From positions 930,001-994,000 of the forward strand of contig NC_009633.1 in NCBI RefSeq assembly GCF_000016985.1: 64,000 nucleotides of DNA, in the 5' to 3' direction. This DNA is from Alkaliphilus metalliredigens QYMF. Its GTDB lineage: Bacteria > Bacillota > Clostridia > Peptostreptococcales > Natronincolaceae. Under the pieces are notes generated by a model. That model saw only the letters and a program-made list of their open reading frames with translations, made no database searches and was not told the DNA's origin. The position numbers and the translations under genes are program-made. Shown here piece after piece: positions 19,254 through 29,153 of this stretch (position 1 is its first letter; each line of letters begins with the position of its first letter).

Positions 19254-20039
19254 ATGGAAGTTAGGTTTAAAGAGAATAAAAAACTGTATAAAATCTATGA
19301 GTATAGCATGGTGAGTTTAGCCTTAATTGTAGTTTCTATATTAATATTTGAGCTCATGTTTAATTTATCAGAATCAGCAAGTAGAGTGCTTTACCTACTG
19401 GATAATGCAATACTAGGAGTTTTCATAGTAGATTATATATTAAGATTGATAGTTTCAACAAACAAGAAAGTATTTATCAAGAAAAATGTATTAGATTTGA
19501 TTGCTATAATGCCTTTTTCCTCTATATTTAGAGCTTTTAGATTAGCAAGGCTAGTAAGATTAGCGAGGTTATCTAAATTCAATAGATTGATAAGAGCAAG
19601 TGTTTGGCTAGGAAGATTCAAGGATAAACTCTTGGTTTTCGTTAAAACAAACGGTTTGATTTATATGATTGTGGTTACGATGCTTATGATATTAGTAGGT
19701 GCAACAGGTATATACTTATTAGGTGAAATGAGTTTTGTGGACGGAATTTGGTGGGCTTTTGTTACAGCCACAACAGTCGGTTATGGTGACATATCACCAG
19801 TGAGTTTAGGAGGACGGGTACTGGCAGGAGTATTAATGTTAGTTGGAATTGGTTTTATCGGAATGCTAACGGGAACAATTGCTACTTATTTTTTAGCTGG
19901 TGATAAAAGAGTCCAAAAAACATACAAAGATGAAATGCTAGATTTAGTTAAAGATAAATTGAATAATTTTGAAGAGCTAACATCCGATGATATTGATGAT
20001 ATTCATTTTGTGCTTAAAGGATTAAAGAATAAGAGTTGA
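19254..20039 (+). CDS. Voltage-gated-type potassium channel
   Basis: Six-span K+ channel subunit of about 261 residues. The S4-like helix is FRAFRLARLVRLARLSKFNRLIR near residues 92-114, with a regular Arg every third or fourth position in its first part. The pore has the selectivity filter TATTVGYGDISP near 175-186, followed by the S6 helix and a charged C-terminal tail (DKRVQKTYKDEMLDLVKDKLNNFEELTSDD) that is likely coiled coil. ATG 19254 is preferred because GGGTGAT lies just upstream; ATG 19242 is possible. It is an island gene with no obvious operon partner. Confidence 0.88.
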   Translation: MEVRFKENKKLYKIYEYSMVSLALIVVSILIFELMFNLSESASRVLYLLDNAILGVFIVDYILRLIVSTNKKVFIKKNVLDLIAIMPFSSIFRAFRLARLVRLARLSKFNRLIRASVWLGRFKDKLLVFVKTNGLIYMIVVTMLMILVGATGIYLLGEMSFVDGIWWAFVTATTVGYGDISPVSLGGRVLAGVLMLVGIGFIGMLTGTIATYFLAGDKRVQKTYKDEMLDLVKDKLNNFEELTSDDIDDIHFVLKGLKNKS

Positions 20040-20151
20040 AATACATAGTAGTTCACAATAGCTTTATTTCTTGATAGCTTCAAATTTCGACAATCTAAGC
20101 AGAAATGATTGTATAAGATGTAAATATAACTAAGAAGGGGTGTGTAAGTCT

Positions 20152-20826
20152 GTGAAAAAGTCGAAAAAATTAATTCTTTTAGTCGTTACAATTTTATTAT
20201 TAAGTCTTGCTATGACAACCAGTGTCTTTGCATCGGATATCAAAGTAACGATAAATAACACATATTTAAATTTTGAACAACCACCAGTTGTTGAAAAGGG
20301 GAGAACGTTAGTACCTTTAAGAGCAATATTTGAAGCACTAGGTGCTAAAGTAGATTGGGAGGACTCCACTAGGACTATAACTGGAACCAAAGATTCTACT
20401 GTCGTAAGGCTACAACTAGGAAATAGCACTGCCACTGTAAATGGTACGAACATAACCCTACAAGTTCCTGCTACCTCAGTTAATGGACGTACTGTCGTTC
20501 CTACACGTTTTATTGCTGAAAGCTTAGGAGCTAATGTTGATTGGGACGGAACAACAAGAACTGTAATTATTACGACTGGTGAGAATATAAAAGAACCAAC
20601 GCCACAACCAACACCTGAACCAGCACCAATATATTTAGGGCGGATTAATATCAATACTGCAAGTCTACAAGAATTACAAGAAATAATTCATATTAATGAA
20701 GTGAGGTCAAAGCAATTAGTAGAGTTAAGGCCATTTACTTCAATTAATGATTTAACTAAAATAAGTGGTATTGCTGATGTTAGACTTAAAGATATTATTG
20801 AACAAGGGAAAGCTTATGTTGACTAA
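20152..20826 (+). CDS. Secreted protein: copper-amine-oxidase-N domains plus ComEA-like helix-hairpin-helix
   Basis: An exported protein of 224 residues. The signal peptide is KKSKKLILLVVTILLLSLAMTTSVFA (read in two halves), cleaved about residue 27. Then come two copper amine oxidase N-terminal-like repeats marked by GRTLVPLRAIFEALGA and GRTVVPTRFIAESLGA, a Pro-rich linker (PTPQPTPEPAP) and a C-terminal HhH domain with INTASLQELQEI and INDLTKISGIADVRLKDI. The HhH is of the ComEA DNA-binding type. GTG 20152 is chosen as start (AAGGGG 11 nt upstream). A role in surface DNA binding is inference. Confidence 0.8.
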   Translation: MKKSKKLILLVVTILLLSLAMTTSVFASDIKVTINNTYLNFEQPPVVEKGRTLVPLRAIFEALGAKVDWEDSTRTITGTKDSTVVRLQLGNSTATVNGTNITLQVPATSVNGRTVVPTRFIAESLGANVDWDGTTRTVIITTGENIKEPTPQPTPEPAPIYLGRININTASLQELQEIIHINEVRSKQLVELRPFTSINDLTKISGIADVRLKDIIEQGKAYVD

Positions 20827-21144
20827 AGGGATTATAGATTTGTTATAAGGAAGTGAGGTAATGCAACTAGAAGTATGGTGGTATACTCACTTGAGCAAAA
20901 ATAGAACAGAATAGCCTACTACTTATTCCATGTGCGAGTAGGCATAATACTAGTTAATATACACCAATGGATATGGTCTATTCATTACACATCGCAGTAG
21001 GAATACATAAGCGTGGTTAGAACCGTATTTATAGTGCTACTGTGTATATAGCTATCAACTATCTCATGTTGAAAAGAAACAAACTGATATATCTAAACCG
21101 TAGTCTACTTAAAAATCGTAGACACCTTTGATAAACTCTATCAA
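20827..21144. other. Gene-free island segment
   Basis: About 318 bp without a supported gene. It holds a hairpin GCCTACT (20914-20920) / AGTAGGC and another short pair GTCTAC/GTAGAC near 21110-21124. The right end abuts the displaced guaA fragment. Confidence 0.4.
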
Positions 21145-21378
21145 TCAATACTTCGCCGTATTACCGAATATTATGAGTGTTGGGGCCATGGGAGACGAAA
21201 GAACCTCAATTGCCATTCATGCCATTACAAGCTCAGATGCCATGACCGCTGATTGGGCTCGAATCCCCTTTGAGGTTTTAGAAAATATGTCTAGACGGAT
21301 TGTGAACGAAGTCCAGGGAGCCAACCGTATTGTCTATGTATTACGTCGAAGCCTCCAGCAACTGTGGAATGGGAGTAG
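21145..21378 (+). pseudogene. guaA: Displaced and decayed copy of the guaA 3' end
   Basis: From CAATACTTCGCCGTATTA (21145) to GGGAGTAG (21378) it aligns with guaA 17302-17544. Differences are a scatter of substitutions, a 9-nt in-frame deletion removing part of the YAHTIG coding region, and a single-base loss in GTCTATGTATTACG that shifts the final frame. There is no start site, so it cannot make protein. It most likely represents the original chromosomal guaA end pushed away by integration. Confidence 0.9.
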
Positions 21379-21472
21379 GCATTAAAACGAATTATTAAAC
21401 CGTTAAATCGATTGAACATACGCATTAAGTCATATGAAATAATAAAATAACAAAATAATATTCGATTTTCTA

Positions 21473-21501
21473 TTGACCTTTTAAATTCGATTTGGTATCA
21501 T
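21473..21501 (+). promoter_or_regulatory. Promoter of the pur operon leader
   Basis: TTGACC (21473-21478), 17-nt spacer, TATCAT (21496-21501), about 30 nt ahead of the riboswitch. Because it lies outside the displaced guaA fragment, the pur operon kept its own promoter. Confidence 0.6.
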
Positions 21502-21529
21502 TAAGTTGTAATTAGCTCAGTCGAAAATT

Positions 21530-21605
21530 GAAGACTCATATAATGTCGATAATAGGGTTCGACAGTTTCTACAGGATCACCGAAAATGATTCTACTATGA
21601 GTGAA
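21530..21605 (+). promoter_or_regulatory. Guanine riboswitch aptamer, pur operon leader
   Basis: Second purine aptamer of the window: GACTCATATAAT, AGTTTCTACA and CTACTATGAGTG with P1 arms ACTCAT/ATGAGT. The discriminating base is again C (ACTATG), so guanine/hypoxanthine. It differs from the guaBA copy in P1 to P3 and has A rather than C after TTTCTAC. It is followed by two terminator-like hairpins before purK. Confidence 0.92.
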
Positions 21606-21703
21606 AGTGTACCTAGGGTTCCGTTCTTCTTATATGATACATGAGAGAAGAAGCAGGTCCGAGCGGTACAAGCATATCATATGCGACACCGAAGGGATAA
21701 AAG

Positions 21704-21757
21704 CCCAGGCGGATAGGTTTCACTTCGAAAGAAAACCTATCCGACTGGGTTTTTCTA
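21704..21757 (+). terminator. Riboswitch expression-platform terminator of pur operon
   Basis: CCCAG-GCGGATAGGTTT pairs with AAACCTATCCGACTGGG, then TTTTTCT. It is the likely ligand-dependent stop. Confidence 0.85.
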
Positions 21758-21866
21758 TGTGTATTTTTTTATTGCTAGTAAACTTATTGCATAAGAAATC
21801 GCATATTCCTAAATAATAAAAAATGAGTACATATCCGTTTTTCACATAAGGGGAGGATGGCATCCA

Positions 21867-22019
21867 ATGAACAGAATACAAACATCTACATGGGATTTAG
21901 AAAGAATCTTGAAACTAAAAGAACATCAAACCAACTGTAGAGAAACCAGAGGGTGTACATCCCACAGTACATCTACTGGTATTTTTAATCATACTGAGAT
22001 TTTTTTGTTACTACATTAA
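21867..22019 (+). CDS. Possible 50-residue leader ORF in pur operon leader
   Basis: ATG 21867 is preceded by GGGGAGGA at 9-nt spacing and runs 50 codons (MNRIQTSTWDLERILK onward) to TAA 22017-22019. The stop lies 6 nt before a terminator hairpin. No family is recognised. A good ribosome site and its position suggest a leader peptide or a small protein, but chance cannot be excluded. Confidence 0.3.
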   Translation: MNRIQTSTWDLERILKLKEHQTNCRETRGCTSHSTSTGIFNHTEIFLLLH

Positions 22020-22025
22020 TTAATG

Positions 22026-22051
22026 GCAGCTAAGTGTTCTTAGCTGCTTTT
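22026..22051 (+). terminator. Second terminator-like hairpin before purK
   Basis: GCAGCTAAG-TGTT-CTTAGCTGC followed by TTTTCTTT, ending about 20 nt before the purK Shine-Dalgarno. It is downstream of the riboswitch terminator and so may be a second control point. Confidence 0.7.
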
Positions 22052-22084
22052 CTTTCACAAAAGTTCAATAGAAGGAGGGGGAAA

Positions 22085-23260
22085 ATGCTAGAAAATGACA
22101 TTAATCACATTAAAATAGGGATAATCGGTGGTGGTCAGCTAGGAAAAATGATGATCCTAGAGGGGCAAAAAATGGGTCTACAGTTTATTATATTAGATCC
22201 GGACTCTCATTGCCCAGCGGCCCCCATTGCAGATGAACAGATTGTTGCAGACTTCTATGATCAGGAGAAGATTGAAGCCTTAGCAGAGAGTTGTCATATA
22301 TTGACCTATGAGTTTGAACATATCGATGCCGATGTATTGATCTCCCTCCAGGAGAAGGGTTATATGATTGAACCGGCTCCCCAAATTTTAAAGGTCATTC
22401 AGGACAAATATGAGCAAAAAAAACGACTAAGGGACAATGACATTCCTGTAGGAGATTTCAAAAAAGTGTATAGCATAGGGGACATTTACGAAGCCATTGA
22501 GGATTTCCAGCTACCAATCCTATTGAAAAGCTGTCGAGGTGGATATGATGGGAAGGGAAACTACTTGATCAATGATCTGGATGAAGTGGAATTGGCATAT
22601 AAAAGCCTAGGTAATGGACAAGCTGATCTAATGGTGGAAGCCTTTGTTCCCTTTGAGAAAGAGATTTCGGCCATTGTGGCTAGGGGCATAAATGGGGAAA
22701 TAAAGGTATTCCCAATGGCGGAGAACATTCATGTAGACAACATTTTGAATACAACCATATTTCCGGCTCAGATTAGTCAAAGGGCAGAAGACCAAGCTAA
22801 AGAAGTGGCTATGAAGACCATGGAAATGCTAAAAGGTGTAGGGGTATTTTGTGTCGAAATGTTTATAGACAAAGACGAACGTGTTTTAGTCAATGAAATT
22901 GCGCCACGGACTCATAACTCTGGACATTTCACCATAGAAGCCTGCGTCACCTCTCAATTTGCTCAACAGTTACGTTGTCTTTTAGGACTTCCCTTAGGGG
23001 ATGTGGGACTACTGAGCTCAGGTGTTATGGTTAATCTACTAGGAGAAAACAAACAAAGGGGCCCAGCTAAAATGATTGGGGTAGCTGAAGTATTGAAAAT
23101 CCCTGGGGTGTTTCTACACTATTATGGAAAGACAGAGACTTCTCCACAACGGAAAATGGGGCATGTAACCATATTGGGAAGTAGTATTGATGAGGCCATG
23201 GAAAAGGCAGTGGATGTGAGAAAGCTTTTGAGGGTGGTGTCTCAGGACAAGAATGATTAA
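22085..23260 (+). CDS. purK: 5-(carboxyamino)imidazole ribonucleotide synthase
   Basis: ATP-grasp enzyme joining bicarbonate to AIR to make N5-CAIR, the substrate of PurE next door. It is 391 residues: IGIIGGGQLGKMM at the N-terminus, ATP-grasp segments LLKSCRGGYDGKGNYLI and FCVEMFIDKDERVLVNEIAPRTHNSGH. ATG 22085 follows GGAGGGGG; a longer frame back to 22034 overlaps the terminator and has no ribosome site. First gene of the pur operon. Confidence 0.96.
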   Translation: MLENDINHIKIGIIGGGQLGKMMILEGQKMGLQFIILDPDSHCPAAPIADEQIVADFYDQEKIEALAESCHILTYEFEHIDADVLISLQEKGYMIEPAPQILKVIQDKYEQKKRLRDNDIPVGDFKKVYSIGDIYEAIEDFQLPILLKSCRGGYDGKGNYLINDLDEVELAYKSLGNGQADLMVEAFVPFEKEISAIVARGINGEIKVFPMAENIHVDNILNTTIFPAQISQRAEDQAKEVAMKTMEMLKGVGVFCVEMFIDKDERVLVNEIAPRTHNSGHFTIEACVTSQFAQQLRCLLGLPLGDVGLLSSGVMVNLLGENKQRGPAKMIGVAEVLKIPGVFLHYYGKTETSPQRKMGHVTILGSSIDEAMEKAVDVRKLLRVVSQDKND

Positions 23261-23355
23261 AGTTTGGGTTGTCTTTACATCTTATAGAGTTTTAATTGTT
23301 TATAGATAATATAAGTAATTTTTTCAAATAAGAGGAAATGATAGGAGGTTTGTCT

Positions 23356-23868
23356 ATGTTAGATCCAGTGGTGAGTATTATTATGGGAAGTGATTCTGAC
23401 TTGCATGTGATGAAAGAGGCGGCTGAGATATTAGAATATCTTGAGGTTTCCTTTGAATGTCGTATCGTGTCTGCCCATAGAACCCCTCATGGAATGATTG
23501 AATTTGCACAGGAGGCAGAGGGACGAGAGATTCAAGTGATTATTGCAGGAGCAGGAGGGGCAGCCCATCTTCCGGGCATGGTGGCAGCGCTAACTACGTT
23601 ACCAGTCATCGGTGTTCCTGTGAAAAGCAAGTCATTAAATGGTGTCGATTCCCTACATTCCATTGTACAGATGCCTCCTGGAATCCCCGTGGCCACAGTT
23701 GCCATCGACGGTGCAAAAAATGCAGGGATTTTGGCAGCACAAATTATTGCTTTACAGGATGAAAACATCAGGAAAAACTTAAAAAGATATAGAGTTGAAC
23801 TAGAAAAAATGGTTCAAGACAAGGCAAATCGCCTAGAAGAAGTCGGTTATCGAGAGTATACTTTGTAA
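23356..23868 (+). CDS. purE: N5-carboxyaminoimidazole ribonucleotide mutase
   Basis: Moves the carboxyl group of N5-CAIR to give CAIR. It is 170 residues with the class I PurE motifs [25 protein letters not shown] and [17 protein letters not shown], and [19 protein letters not shown] 23356 is 8 nt after AGGAGG. A 95-nt gap separates it from purK, wider than the rest of the operon, but no terminator is visible in it. Confidence 0.97.
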   Translation: MLDPVVSIIMGSDSDLHVMKEAAEILEYLEVSFECRIVSAHRTPHGMIEFAQEAEGREIQVIIAGAGGAAHLPGMVAALTTLPVIGVPVKSKSLNGVDSLHSIVQMPPGIPVATVAIDGAKNAGILAAQIIALQDENIRKNLKRYRVELEKMVQDKANRLEEVGYREYTL

Positions 23869-23880
23869 AGGGGTGTCGGC

Positions 23881-24591
23881 ATGGAACAATTGGAAAAGTT
23901 AGAGATGCTTTATGAAGGAAAGGCAAAAAAAGTCTACGGAACACAAAATGTAGATCAAGTCATTGTTGAATATAAGGATGATGCAACAGCCTTTAATGGT
24001 GAAAAAAAGGGGACAATTGAAACAAAGGGTATTGTCAACAATCAAATGTCAGCCATTATTTTTGAAATGCTTACAACAATGGGAATTGAAAATCACTTTG
24101 TTAAGCTTTTAAGTGAACGAGAGATGCTTGTGAAGTCCGTCAAGATACTTCCAGTGGAGGTCATCATTAGAAACATTGCAGCAGGTTCCATGGCAAAAAG
24201 ACTGGGTATTGAAGAAGGACATGTTTTAAAATCAACGGTGTTAGAGTTTTGCTATAAAAATGATGAGCTAGGAGATCCTTTGATCAACGAATATCACATC
24301 GAAGCATTGGGATTTGCAACTAAAGAAGAAATTGAAAGCATTAAAGCCATGACATTTCAGATAAATGAAATACTAAAGGAATTTTTCCTAACCAAGGACC
24401 TAAAGCTAGTGGATTTCAAGCTAGAGTTTGGATTATATAAAGGAATGGTTATTTTAGCAGATGAAGTGTCACCTGACACTTGTCGGCTATGGGATGTTCA
24501 CACCAATGAGAAATTAGATAAGGATCGATTTAGAAGGGATTTAGGAAATGTCAAGGAAGCCTATGAGGAAATACTAAGAAGATTAAAATAA
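23881..24591 (+). CDS. purC: SAICAR synthase
   Basis: Condenses CAIR with aspartate to SAICAR. It is 236 residues with [41 protein letters not shown] and [14 protein letters not shown], all diagnostic. It starts 12 nt after purE with GGGGTG upstream. purB, which completes this step and acts again later, is not in the window. Confidence 0.97.
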   Translation: MEQLEKLEMLYEGKAKKVYGTQNVDQVIVEYKDDATAFNGEKKGTIETKGIVNNQMSAIIFEMLTTMGIENHFVKLLSEREMLVKSVKILPVEVIIRNIAAGSMAKRLGIEEGHVLKSTVLEFCYKNDELGDPLINEYHIEALGFATKEEIESIKAMTFQINEILKEFFLTKDLKLVDFKLEFGLYKGMVILADEVSPDTCRLWDVHTNEKLDKDRFRRDLGNVKEAYEEILRRLK

Positions 24592-24604
24592 GGAGGCGTT
24601 AATA

Positions 24605-24847
24605 ATGAAGGTAAATATATTTGTGACTTTGAAGGATAGTATTGCAGATCCACAGGGGAATGCCATCCATGGTGCCTTAAAGCAACTGGATTATAAGAAT
24701 GTGGAGGATGTTCGAATCGGAAAGTTAATTGAAGTGGTCTTAGGAGATATTTCTAAGGAGGAGGCTGAAAAGCAGCTTCAAGAGATGTGTAAGAAGTTAT
24801 TAACCAATCCAGTAATTGAAAATTATCGATATGAATGGGTAGACTAA
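24605..24847 (+). CDS. purS: FGAM synthase subunit PurS
   Basis: 80-residue subunit that bridges PurQ and small PurL in the three-part FGAM synthase. Typical features are [21 protein letters not shown]-like N-terminus ([15 protein letters not shown]) and [16 protein letters not shown] precedes the start, 13 nt from purC. Its presence agrees with a small-type PurL here. Confidence 0.96.
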   Translation: MKVNIFVTLKDSIADPQGNAIHGALKQLDYKNVEDVRIGKLIEVVLGDISKEEAEKQLQEMCKKLLTNPVIENYRYEWVD

Positions 24848-24860
24848 GGGAGGGCTAAAA

Positions 24861-25541
24861 ATGCGTTTTGGAATTGTTGTTTTTCCAGGATCTAATTGTG
24901 ATATTGATTGTTACTATGTGTTAAAGGATGAACTTCAGCAGGAAGTTGAATATATATGGCATGAGGAAGAGCTTAAAGAAGGTTTTGATTGTATTATTTT
25001 ACCTGGTGGATTTTCCTATGGCGACTATTTACGATGTGGGGCGGTGGCACAATTTTCTAAGGTAATGGAAGGGGTCAAGGTCTATGCCCATGCAGGTGGT
25101 TTAGTTGTGGGGATCTGTAACGGATTTCAAATCCTAACTGAAGCAGGATTATTGCCCGGGGCATTGGTTCGTAATAAGGGGTTGAAGTTTATTTGTGATA
25201 CAACGCCTTTAAAGGTAACGGAAGCAAATAGTCCCTTTACCAATCAATATCAAAAGGGTGAAGTGATACAGATTCCAATTGCCCATGGAGAAGGAAATTA
25301 TGTGGTGGATGAGGTCACACTAGCAGAAATGAAAACAAAGGGACAAATCCTCTTTACCTACGGTGAAAATCCTAATGGATCCACGGGGGATATTGCAGGA
25401 ATCTGTAATGAAGGAAAAAATGTAATGGGGTTGATGCCTCATCCTGAACGGGCATCGGAAGCACTATTAGGCAATGTAGATGGCAAGAAATTTTTCCAAT
25501 CAATCATGCATTACCTAGAGGGAGGGAAAAATAATGACTAA
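24861..25541 (+). CDS. purQ: FGAM synthase glutaminase subunit PurQ
   Basis: Supplies ammonia from glutamine to PurL. It is a 226-residue class I amidotransferase: [17 protein letters not shown], nucleophile Cys in [18 protein letters not shown] near residue 87, and [11 protein letters not shown] with the catalytic His and Glu. The stop overlaps the start of purL by 8 nt, indicating coupled translation. Confidence 0.97.
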   Translation: MRFGIVVFPGSNCDIDCYYVLKDELQQEVEYIWHEEELKEGFDCIILPGGFSYGDYLRCGAVAQFSKVMEGVKVYAHAGGLVVGICNGFQILTEAGLLPGALVRNKGLKFICDTTPLKVTEANSPFTNQYQKGEVIQIPIAHGEGNYVVDEVTLAEMKTKGQILFTYGENPNGSTGDIAGICNEGKNVMGLMPHPERASEALLGNVDGKKFFQSIMHYLEGGKNND

Positions 25542-27750
25542 TCAATATGAAGCAGTGGGCTTAAAGGCAAAGGAATATGAGGGAATCGTTGAAATGCTAG
25601 GGAGAGAGCCCAATGAGCTGGAATTGAACTTATATGGGGTCATGTGGTCAGAGCATTGTAGCTATAAGCATTCAAGATCAATGTTTAAGCATTTTCCAAC
25701 CTCAGGGCCAAGTGTATTGCAGGGACCTGGAGAAAATGCTGGTATTGTCGATATTGGGGATGGATTAGCCATTGCCATGAAAATAGAAAGCCATAATCAT
25801 CCTTCGGCAATTGAGCCCTATCAAGGGGCTGCCACTGGAGTGGGGGGAATCATCCGAGACATATTTGCCATGGGAGCAAGACCCATTGCACTTTTAAACT
25901 CCTTGAGATTCGGTGAGTTAGAGGGAGATGCAAGGGTGAAGTATTTACTAGAGGGCGTTGTGGAAGGAATCGCTGGATATGGGAATTGTATGGGCATCCC
26001 TACGGTGGGAGGAGAAGTGTACTTTAATCAATCCTATAGAGGAAATCCCCTGGTCAATGCCATGTGTGTCGGGCTGATAGAACATGATGCCATTCATCGT
26101 GGAACTGCATCGGGAGTGGGAAATTCCATTATGTATGTAGGGGCGGCTACGGGAAGAGATGGTATTGGCGGTGCTAGCTTTGCTTCTGCCACATTAACAG
26201 AGGAATCTGAGGAAAAAAGAGCAGCAGTTCAGGTAGGGGATCCCTTCATGGAGAAATTATTGTTGGAAGCTTGCCTAGAGCTATTAAAAACAGGATCCAT
26301 TATTGGCATTCAAGATCTAGGGGCTGCGGGATTAGTCTCTGCCTGCTGCGAAACAGCTACCCGTGGAGAAGGGGGCATGGAAATTGATGTATTAAAAGTA
26401 CCAAGGAGAGAGACAGGGATGGTACCGGTAGAAGTGATGATTTCTGAGTCTCAGGAGCGAATGCTCTTAATCGTAGAACGTGGCAGAGAAGAAGAAGTCA
26501 ATGAAATTGTGAAAAAGTGGGGATTACACTCTGTGATCATTGGCCGAGTCACCAATGATGATAAATTAAGAATATTTGAAGGAGACAAAGTGGTGGGAGA
26601 AATACCGGCCGAGAGTCTAGATTCTTCAGGGGCACCAAGATATGAACCAGATTACGCACCACCAGCTGATTTAGCAGAGCTACAAAAACTAGACATAGAA
26701 TCAATTCCAGAGCCTAGGGATCTCTCAAGTACACTCCGTAAGCTATTAGCCTCGCCAAATATTGCAAGCAAAGAGTGGATTTATCGACAATATGATCATA
26801 TGGTGAGAACAAATACAGTGATAAAGCCGGGATCCGATGCTGCGGTCTTAAGAATACGTGGTACTAAAAAAGGAATCGCCCTAACAACGGACTGTAACAG
26901 TCGATATTGCTATTTGGACCCACGGGAAGGAAGCAAAATCGCTGTAGTAGAAGCAGCTCGAAACATCGTATGCAGTGGGGGGAAACCCATTGCCATTACA
27001 GATGGATTGAATTTTGGAAGTCCAGAGACACCTGAAGGATACTGGCAGTTTAGAGAAAGTGTTCTAGGACTTAGTGAAGCCTGCCGTGAAATGGATACAC
27101 CAGTCATAAGTGGCAATGTGAGTTTCTATAACCAAACTGAAAAAGGAAGCATTCACCCCACACCAATCGTGGGAATGGTGGGGCTCATAGAGGATATATC
27201 GAAGACATGCACCATGGCATTTAAAGAAGCGGGAGACATCATAGTACTATTAGGCCAAACAAAGGCTGAGATTGGTGGCAGTGAATATTTGGCTTCTATT
27301 CATGGTCAGGAAAAAGGAAAGATTCCTCATTTGAATTTATCCTTAGAGAAACGATTACAAAAAGAGGTATTGGCATTAATCCAAGGTGATCTTGTACAAT
27401 CAGCCCATGATCTAAGTGAGGGTGGTTTAGCAGTTGGGGTGGCAGAATGTGCCATTGCTGGGGGGATAGGAGCAAGGGTTGAAGTCAACACTGAGCTCAG
27501 AAATGACATTGTCTTATTTAGTGAGAGCCAATCGCGATTTTTAATGACAATAAAGCCAGAACATTTAGAAACAGTACAGGAAAGACTAAAACAATCAAAC
27601 ATTCCCCATGAGCAATTGGGAACTGTAATAGGAAATGAGCTGCAAATGCAGATCAATGGAAATGTTGTGGTCAAGGAGTCTATTGGAGAACTGGAAGAAA
27701 TATGGAGAGGGGCATTGCAATGTTTAATGGAGTCCATGAAGATCGATTAA
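25534..27750 (+). CDS. purL: FGAM synthase, large (small-type) subunit PurL
   Basis: ATP-dependent amidation of FGAR to FGAM, with PurS and PurQ. It is 738 residues, the Gram-positive small PurL. Motifs include [45 protein letters not shown] and [14 protein letters not shown]. The purF start lies inside its 3' end, 31 nt before the stop. Confidence 0.97.
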   Translation: MTNQYEAVGLKAKEYEGIVEMLGREPNELELNLYGVMWSEHCSYKHSRSMFKHFPTSGPSVLQGPGENAGIVDIGDGLAIAMKIESHNHPSAIEPYQGAATGVGGIIRDIFAMGARPIALLNSLRFGELEGDARVKYLLEGVVEGIAGYGNCMGIPTVGGEVYFNQSYRGNPLVNAMCVGLIEHDAIHRGTASGVGNSIMYVGAATGRDGIGGASFASATLTEESEEKRAAVQVGDPFMEKLLLEACLELLKTGSIIGIQDLGAAGLVSACCETATRGEGGMEIDVLKVPRRETGMVPVEVMISESQERMLLIVERGREEEVNEIVKKWGLHSVIIGRVTNDDKLRIFEGDKVVGEIPAESLDSSGAPRYEPDYAPPADLAELQKLDIESIPEPRDLSSTLRKLLASPNIASKEWIYRQYDHMVRTNTVIKPGSDAAVLRIRGTKKGIALTTDCNSRYCYLDPREGSKIAVVEAARNIVCSGGKPIAITDGLNFGSPETPEGYWQFRESVLGLSEACREMDTPVISGNVSFYNQTEKGSIHPTPIVGMVGLIEDISKTCTMAFKEAGDIIVLLGQTKAEIGGSEYLASIHGQEKGKIPHLNLSLEKRLQKEVLALIQGDLVQSAHDLSEGGLAVGVAECAIAGGIGARVEVNTELRNDIVLFSESQSRFLMTIKPEHLETVQERLKQSNIPHEQLGTVIGNELQMQINGNVVVKESIGELEEIWRGALQCLMESMKID

Positions 27751-29153
27751 GAGAAGAATGTGGTGTGATCGGGATCTTTAATAGAGATGAAAAGCATTTA
27801 GCAAAGCAACTGTATTACGGACTTTATGCCCTACAACATCGGGGGCAAGAGAGTGCTGGAATTGCAACAACAGATGGCAAACAGACCCGTTGTCATAAGG
27901 GAATGGGTTTGGTGCCAGAGGTTTTCAATGAAGAGGATTTAAAAAGACTACCTGGAACCATTGGGATTGGACATGTACGCTACTCCACAGCGGGAGAAAG
28001 TCAAGCAGTCAATGCACAGCCCCTAGTGGCGAAGTATCGAGGGGGGAGTATTGCCCTGGCCCACAATGGGAACCTAGTCAATGCAGCTCTTCTGAGAAAA
28101 AAGCTAGAAGAAGATGGGGTTATATTTCAGACAACAATAGACAGTGAGGTGATTGTGAACCTTATTGCCCGTTATAGTCGAGATGGAATCGTGGAGGCCA
28201 TTGAAAGAACCATGGATTTGATCAAGGGAGCCTATGCCCTTGTGATGATGACAGATAAGAGTTTGATTGGTGTTAGAGATCCCTTGGGATTAAGACCCCT
28301 TTGTTTAGGAAAAAAGGATGAGGGCTATGTGCTAGCATCTGAAAGCTGTGCTTTAGAGACCATAGGGGCCACTTTGATACGGGATATTGAACCGGGAGAG
28401 ATGGTATTGATCAATGGAGATCAGGTTGAAAGTCATCGCATTGCCAAGGAAAAAAGTAGGGCTTCCTGTATTTTCGAGTATGTCTATTTTGCCCGTCCTG
28501 ACAGCCAAATTGATGGGGTACATGTCTATGAAGCAAGAATTGAAACCGGAAAAATGTTAGCAAAGGAGCACCCCGTTGAGGCAGACATTGTCATTGCAGT
28601 TCCAGATTCATCTATTGCTGCTGCCTTGGGATATTCTAAAGCCTCAGGCATTCCATTTGTTGAAGGATTGATTAAAAATAGATATGTAGGTCGAACATTT
28701 ATTCAACCAGATCAAGCTACACGAGAAGCTGCTGTTAACTTGAAGCTCAGTCCTGTCCGTAGTAACATCCAGGGAAAGAGAATTATTCTTGTGGATGACT
28801 CCATTGTGAGGGGCACAACAAGTCAACGAATCGTTAGGATGCTGAAAAATGCAGGAGCCAAGGAGGTTCATATGCGAATCAGTTCCCCACCGGTGGCCTA
28901 TAGCTGCTACTTTGGTATTGATACCCCAGATCGTGAAAAATTAGTAGGAGCCACCCATACTGTAGATGAAATTTGCCGTAAAATTGGTGCCGATAGCTTA
29001 AGATATATTAGTGTTGAGGGTTTGGTTCAAGCCACAGGCCTTCCAAAGGAGCATTTTTGTTTAGCGTGCTTTAATGGACGTTATCCAATCGAAGTACCAG
29101 AGTCATCTAATGAAAAAATGTTTAAGAGATGGGAAGGTGATGGCAATGCCTAA
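27720..29153 (+). CDS. purF: Amidophosphoribosyltransferase
   Basis: First committed step of purine synthesis: PRPP plus glutamine to phosphoribosylamine. It is 477 residues from ATG 27720, chosen because GAGAGGGGCA precedes it; a start at 27702 is possible. The nucleophile Cys of [13 protein letters not shown] comes after a short propeptide, as in B. subtilis PurF. Then come [28 protein letters not shown], and the PRPP motif [14 protein letters not shown]-terminal Cys ([12 protein letters not shown]) fits the Fe-S-containing class. It overlaps purL and purM. Confidence 0.97.
   Translation: MFNGVHEDRLREECGVIGIFNRDEKHLAKQLYYGLYALQHRGQESAGIATTDGKQTRCHKGMGLVPEVFNEEDLKRLPGTIGIGHVRYSTAGESQAVNAQPLVAKYRGGSIALAHNGNLVNAALLRKKLEEDGVIFQTTIDSEVIVNLIARYSRDGIVEAIERTMDLIKGAYALVMMTDKSLIGVRDPLGLRPLCLGKKDEGYVLASESCALETIGATLIRDIEPGEMVLINGDQVESHRIAKEKSRASCIFEYVYFARPDSQIDGVHVYEARIETGKMLAKEHPVEADIVIAVPDSSIAAALGYSKASGIPFVEGLIKNRYVGRTFIQPDQATREAAVNLKLSPVRSNIQGKRIILVDDSIVRGTTSQRIVRMLKNAGAKEVHMRISSPPVAYSCYFGIDTPDREKLVGATHTVDEICRKIGADSLRYISVEGLVQATGLPKEHFCLACFNGRYPIEVPESSNEKMFKRWEGDGNA

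Larger units (their letters stand above)
17545..21378. mobile_element. Degenerate genomic island inserted at the guaA 3' end
   Basis: The segment lies between guaA and a second, damaged copy of the last ~240 bp of guaA. It begins with a truncated tyrosine recombinase gene and contains unrelated single genes: a Fe-S metallochaperone, a K+ channel and a secreted HhH protein. Tyrosine-recombinase islands that use the guaA 3' end as attachment site are known in several bacterial groups. Such islands bring a replacement 3' end and push the original away, matching what is seen. Exact attL/attR core cannot be fixed by eye. Confidence 0.65.

Noticed and set aside
20130-20654. 174-codon reverse-strand ORF opposite the CuAO-N/HhH gene.
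   Set aside because: No signal, domain or ribosome site; the forward frame has a signal peptide and recognisable domains.
21601-21816. 71-codon ORF overlapping the pur riboswitch expression platform.
   Set aside because: It runs through the riboswitch P1 arm and the terminator stem and has no ribosome site; its translation reflects RNA structure, not a protein.
27702-27750. Overlap of purL and purF as a possible frameshift or fusion.
   Set aside because: Both proteins have complete family-typical ends; short overlaps are normal in this operon.
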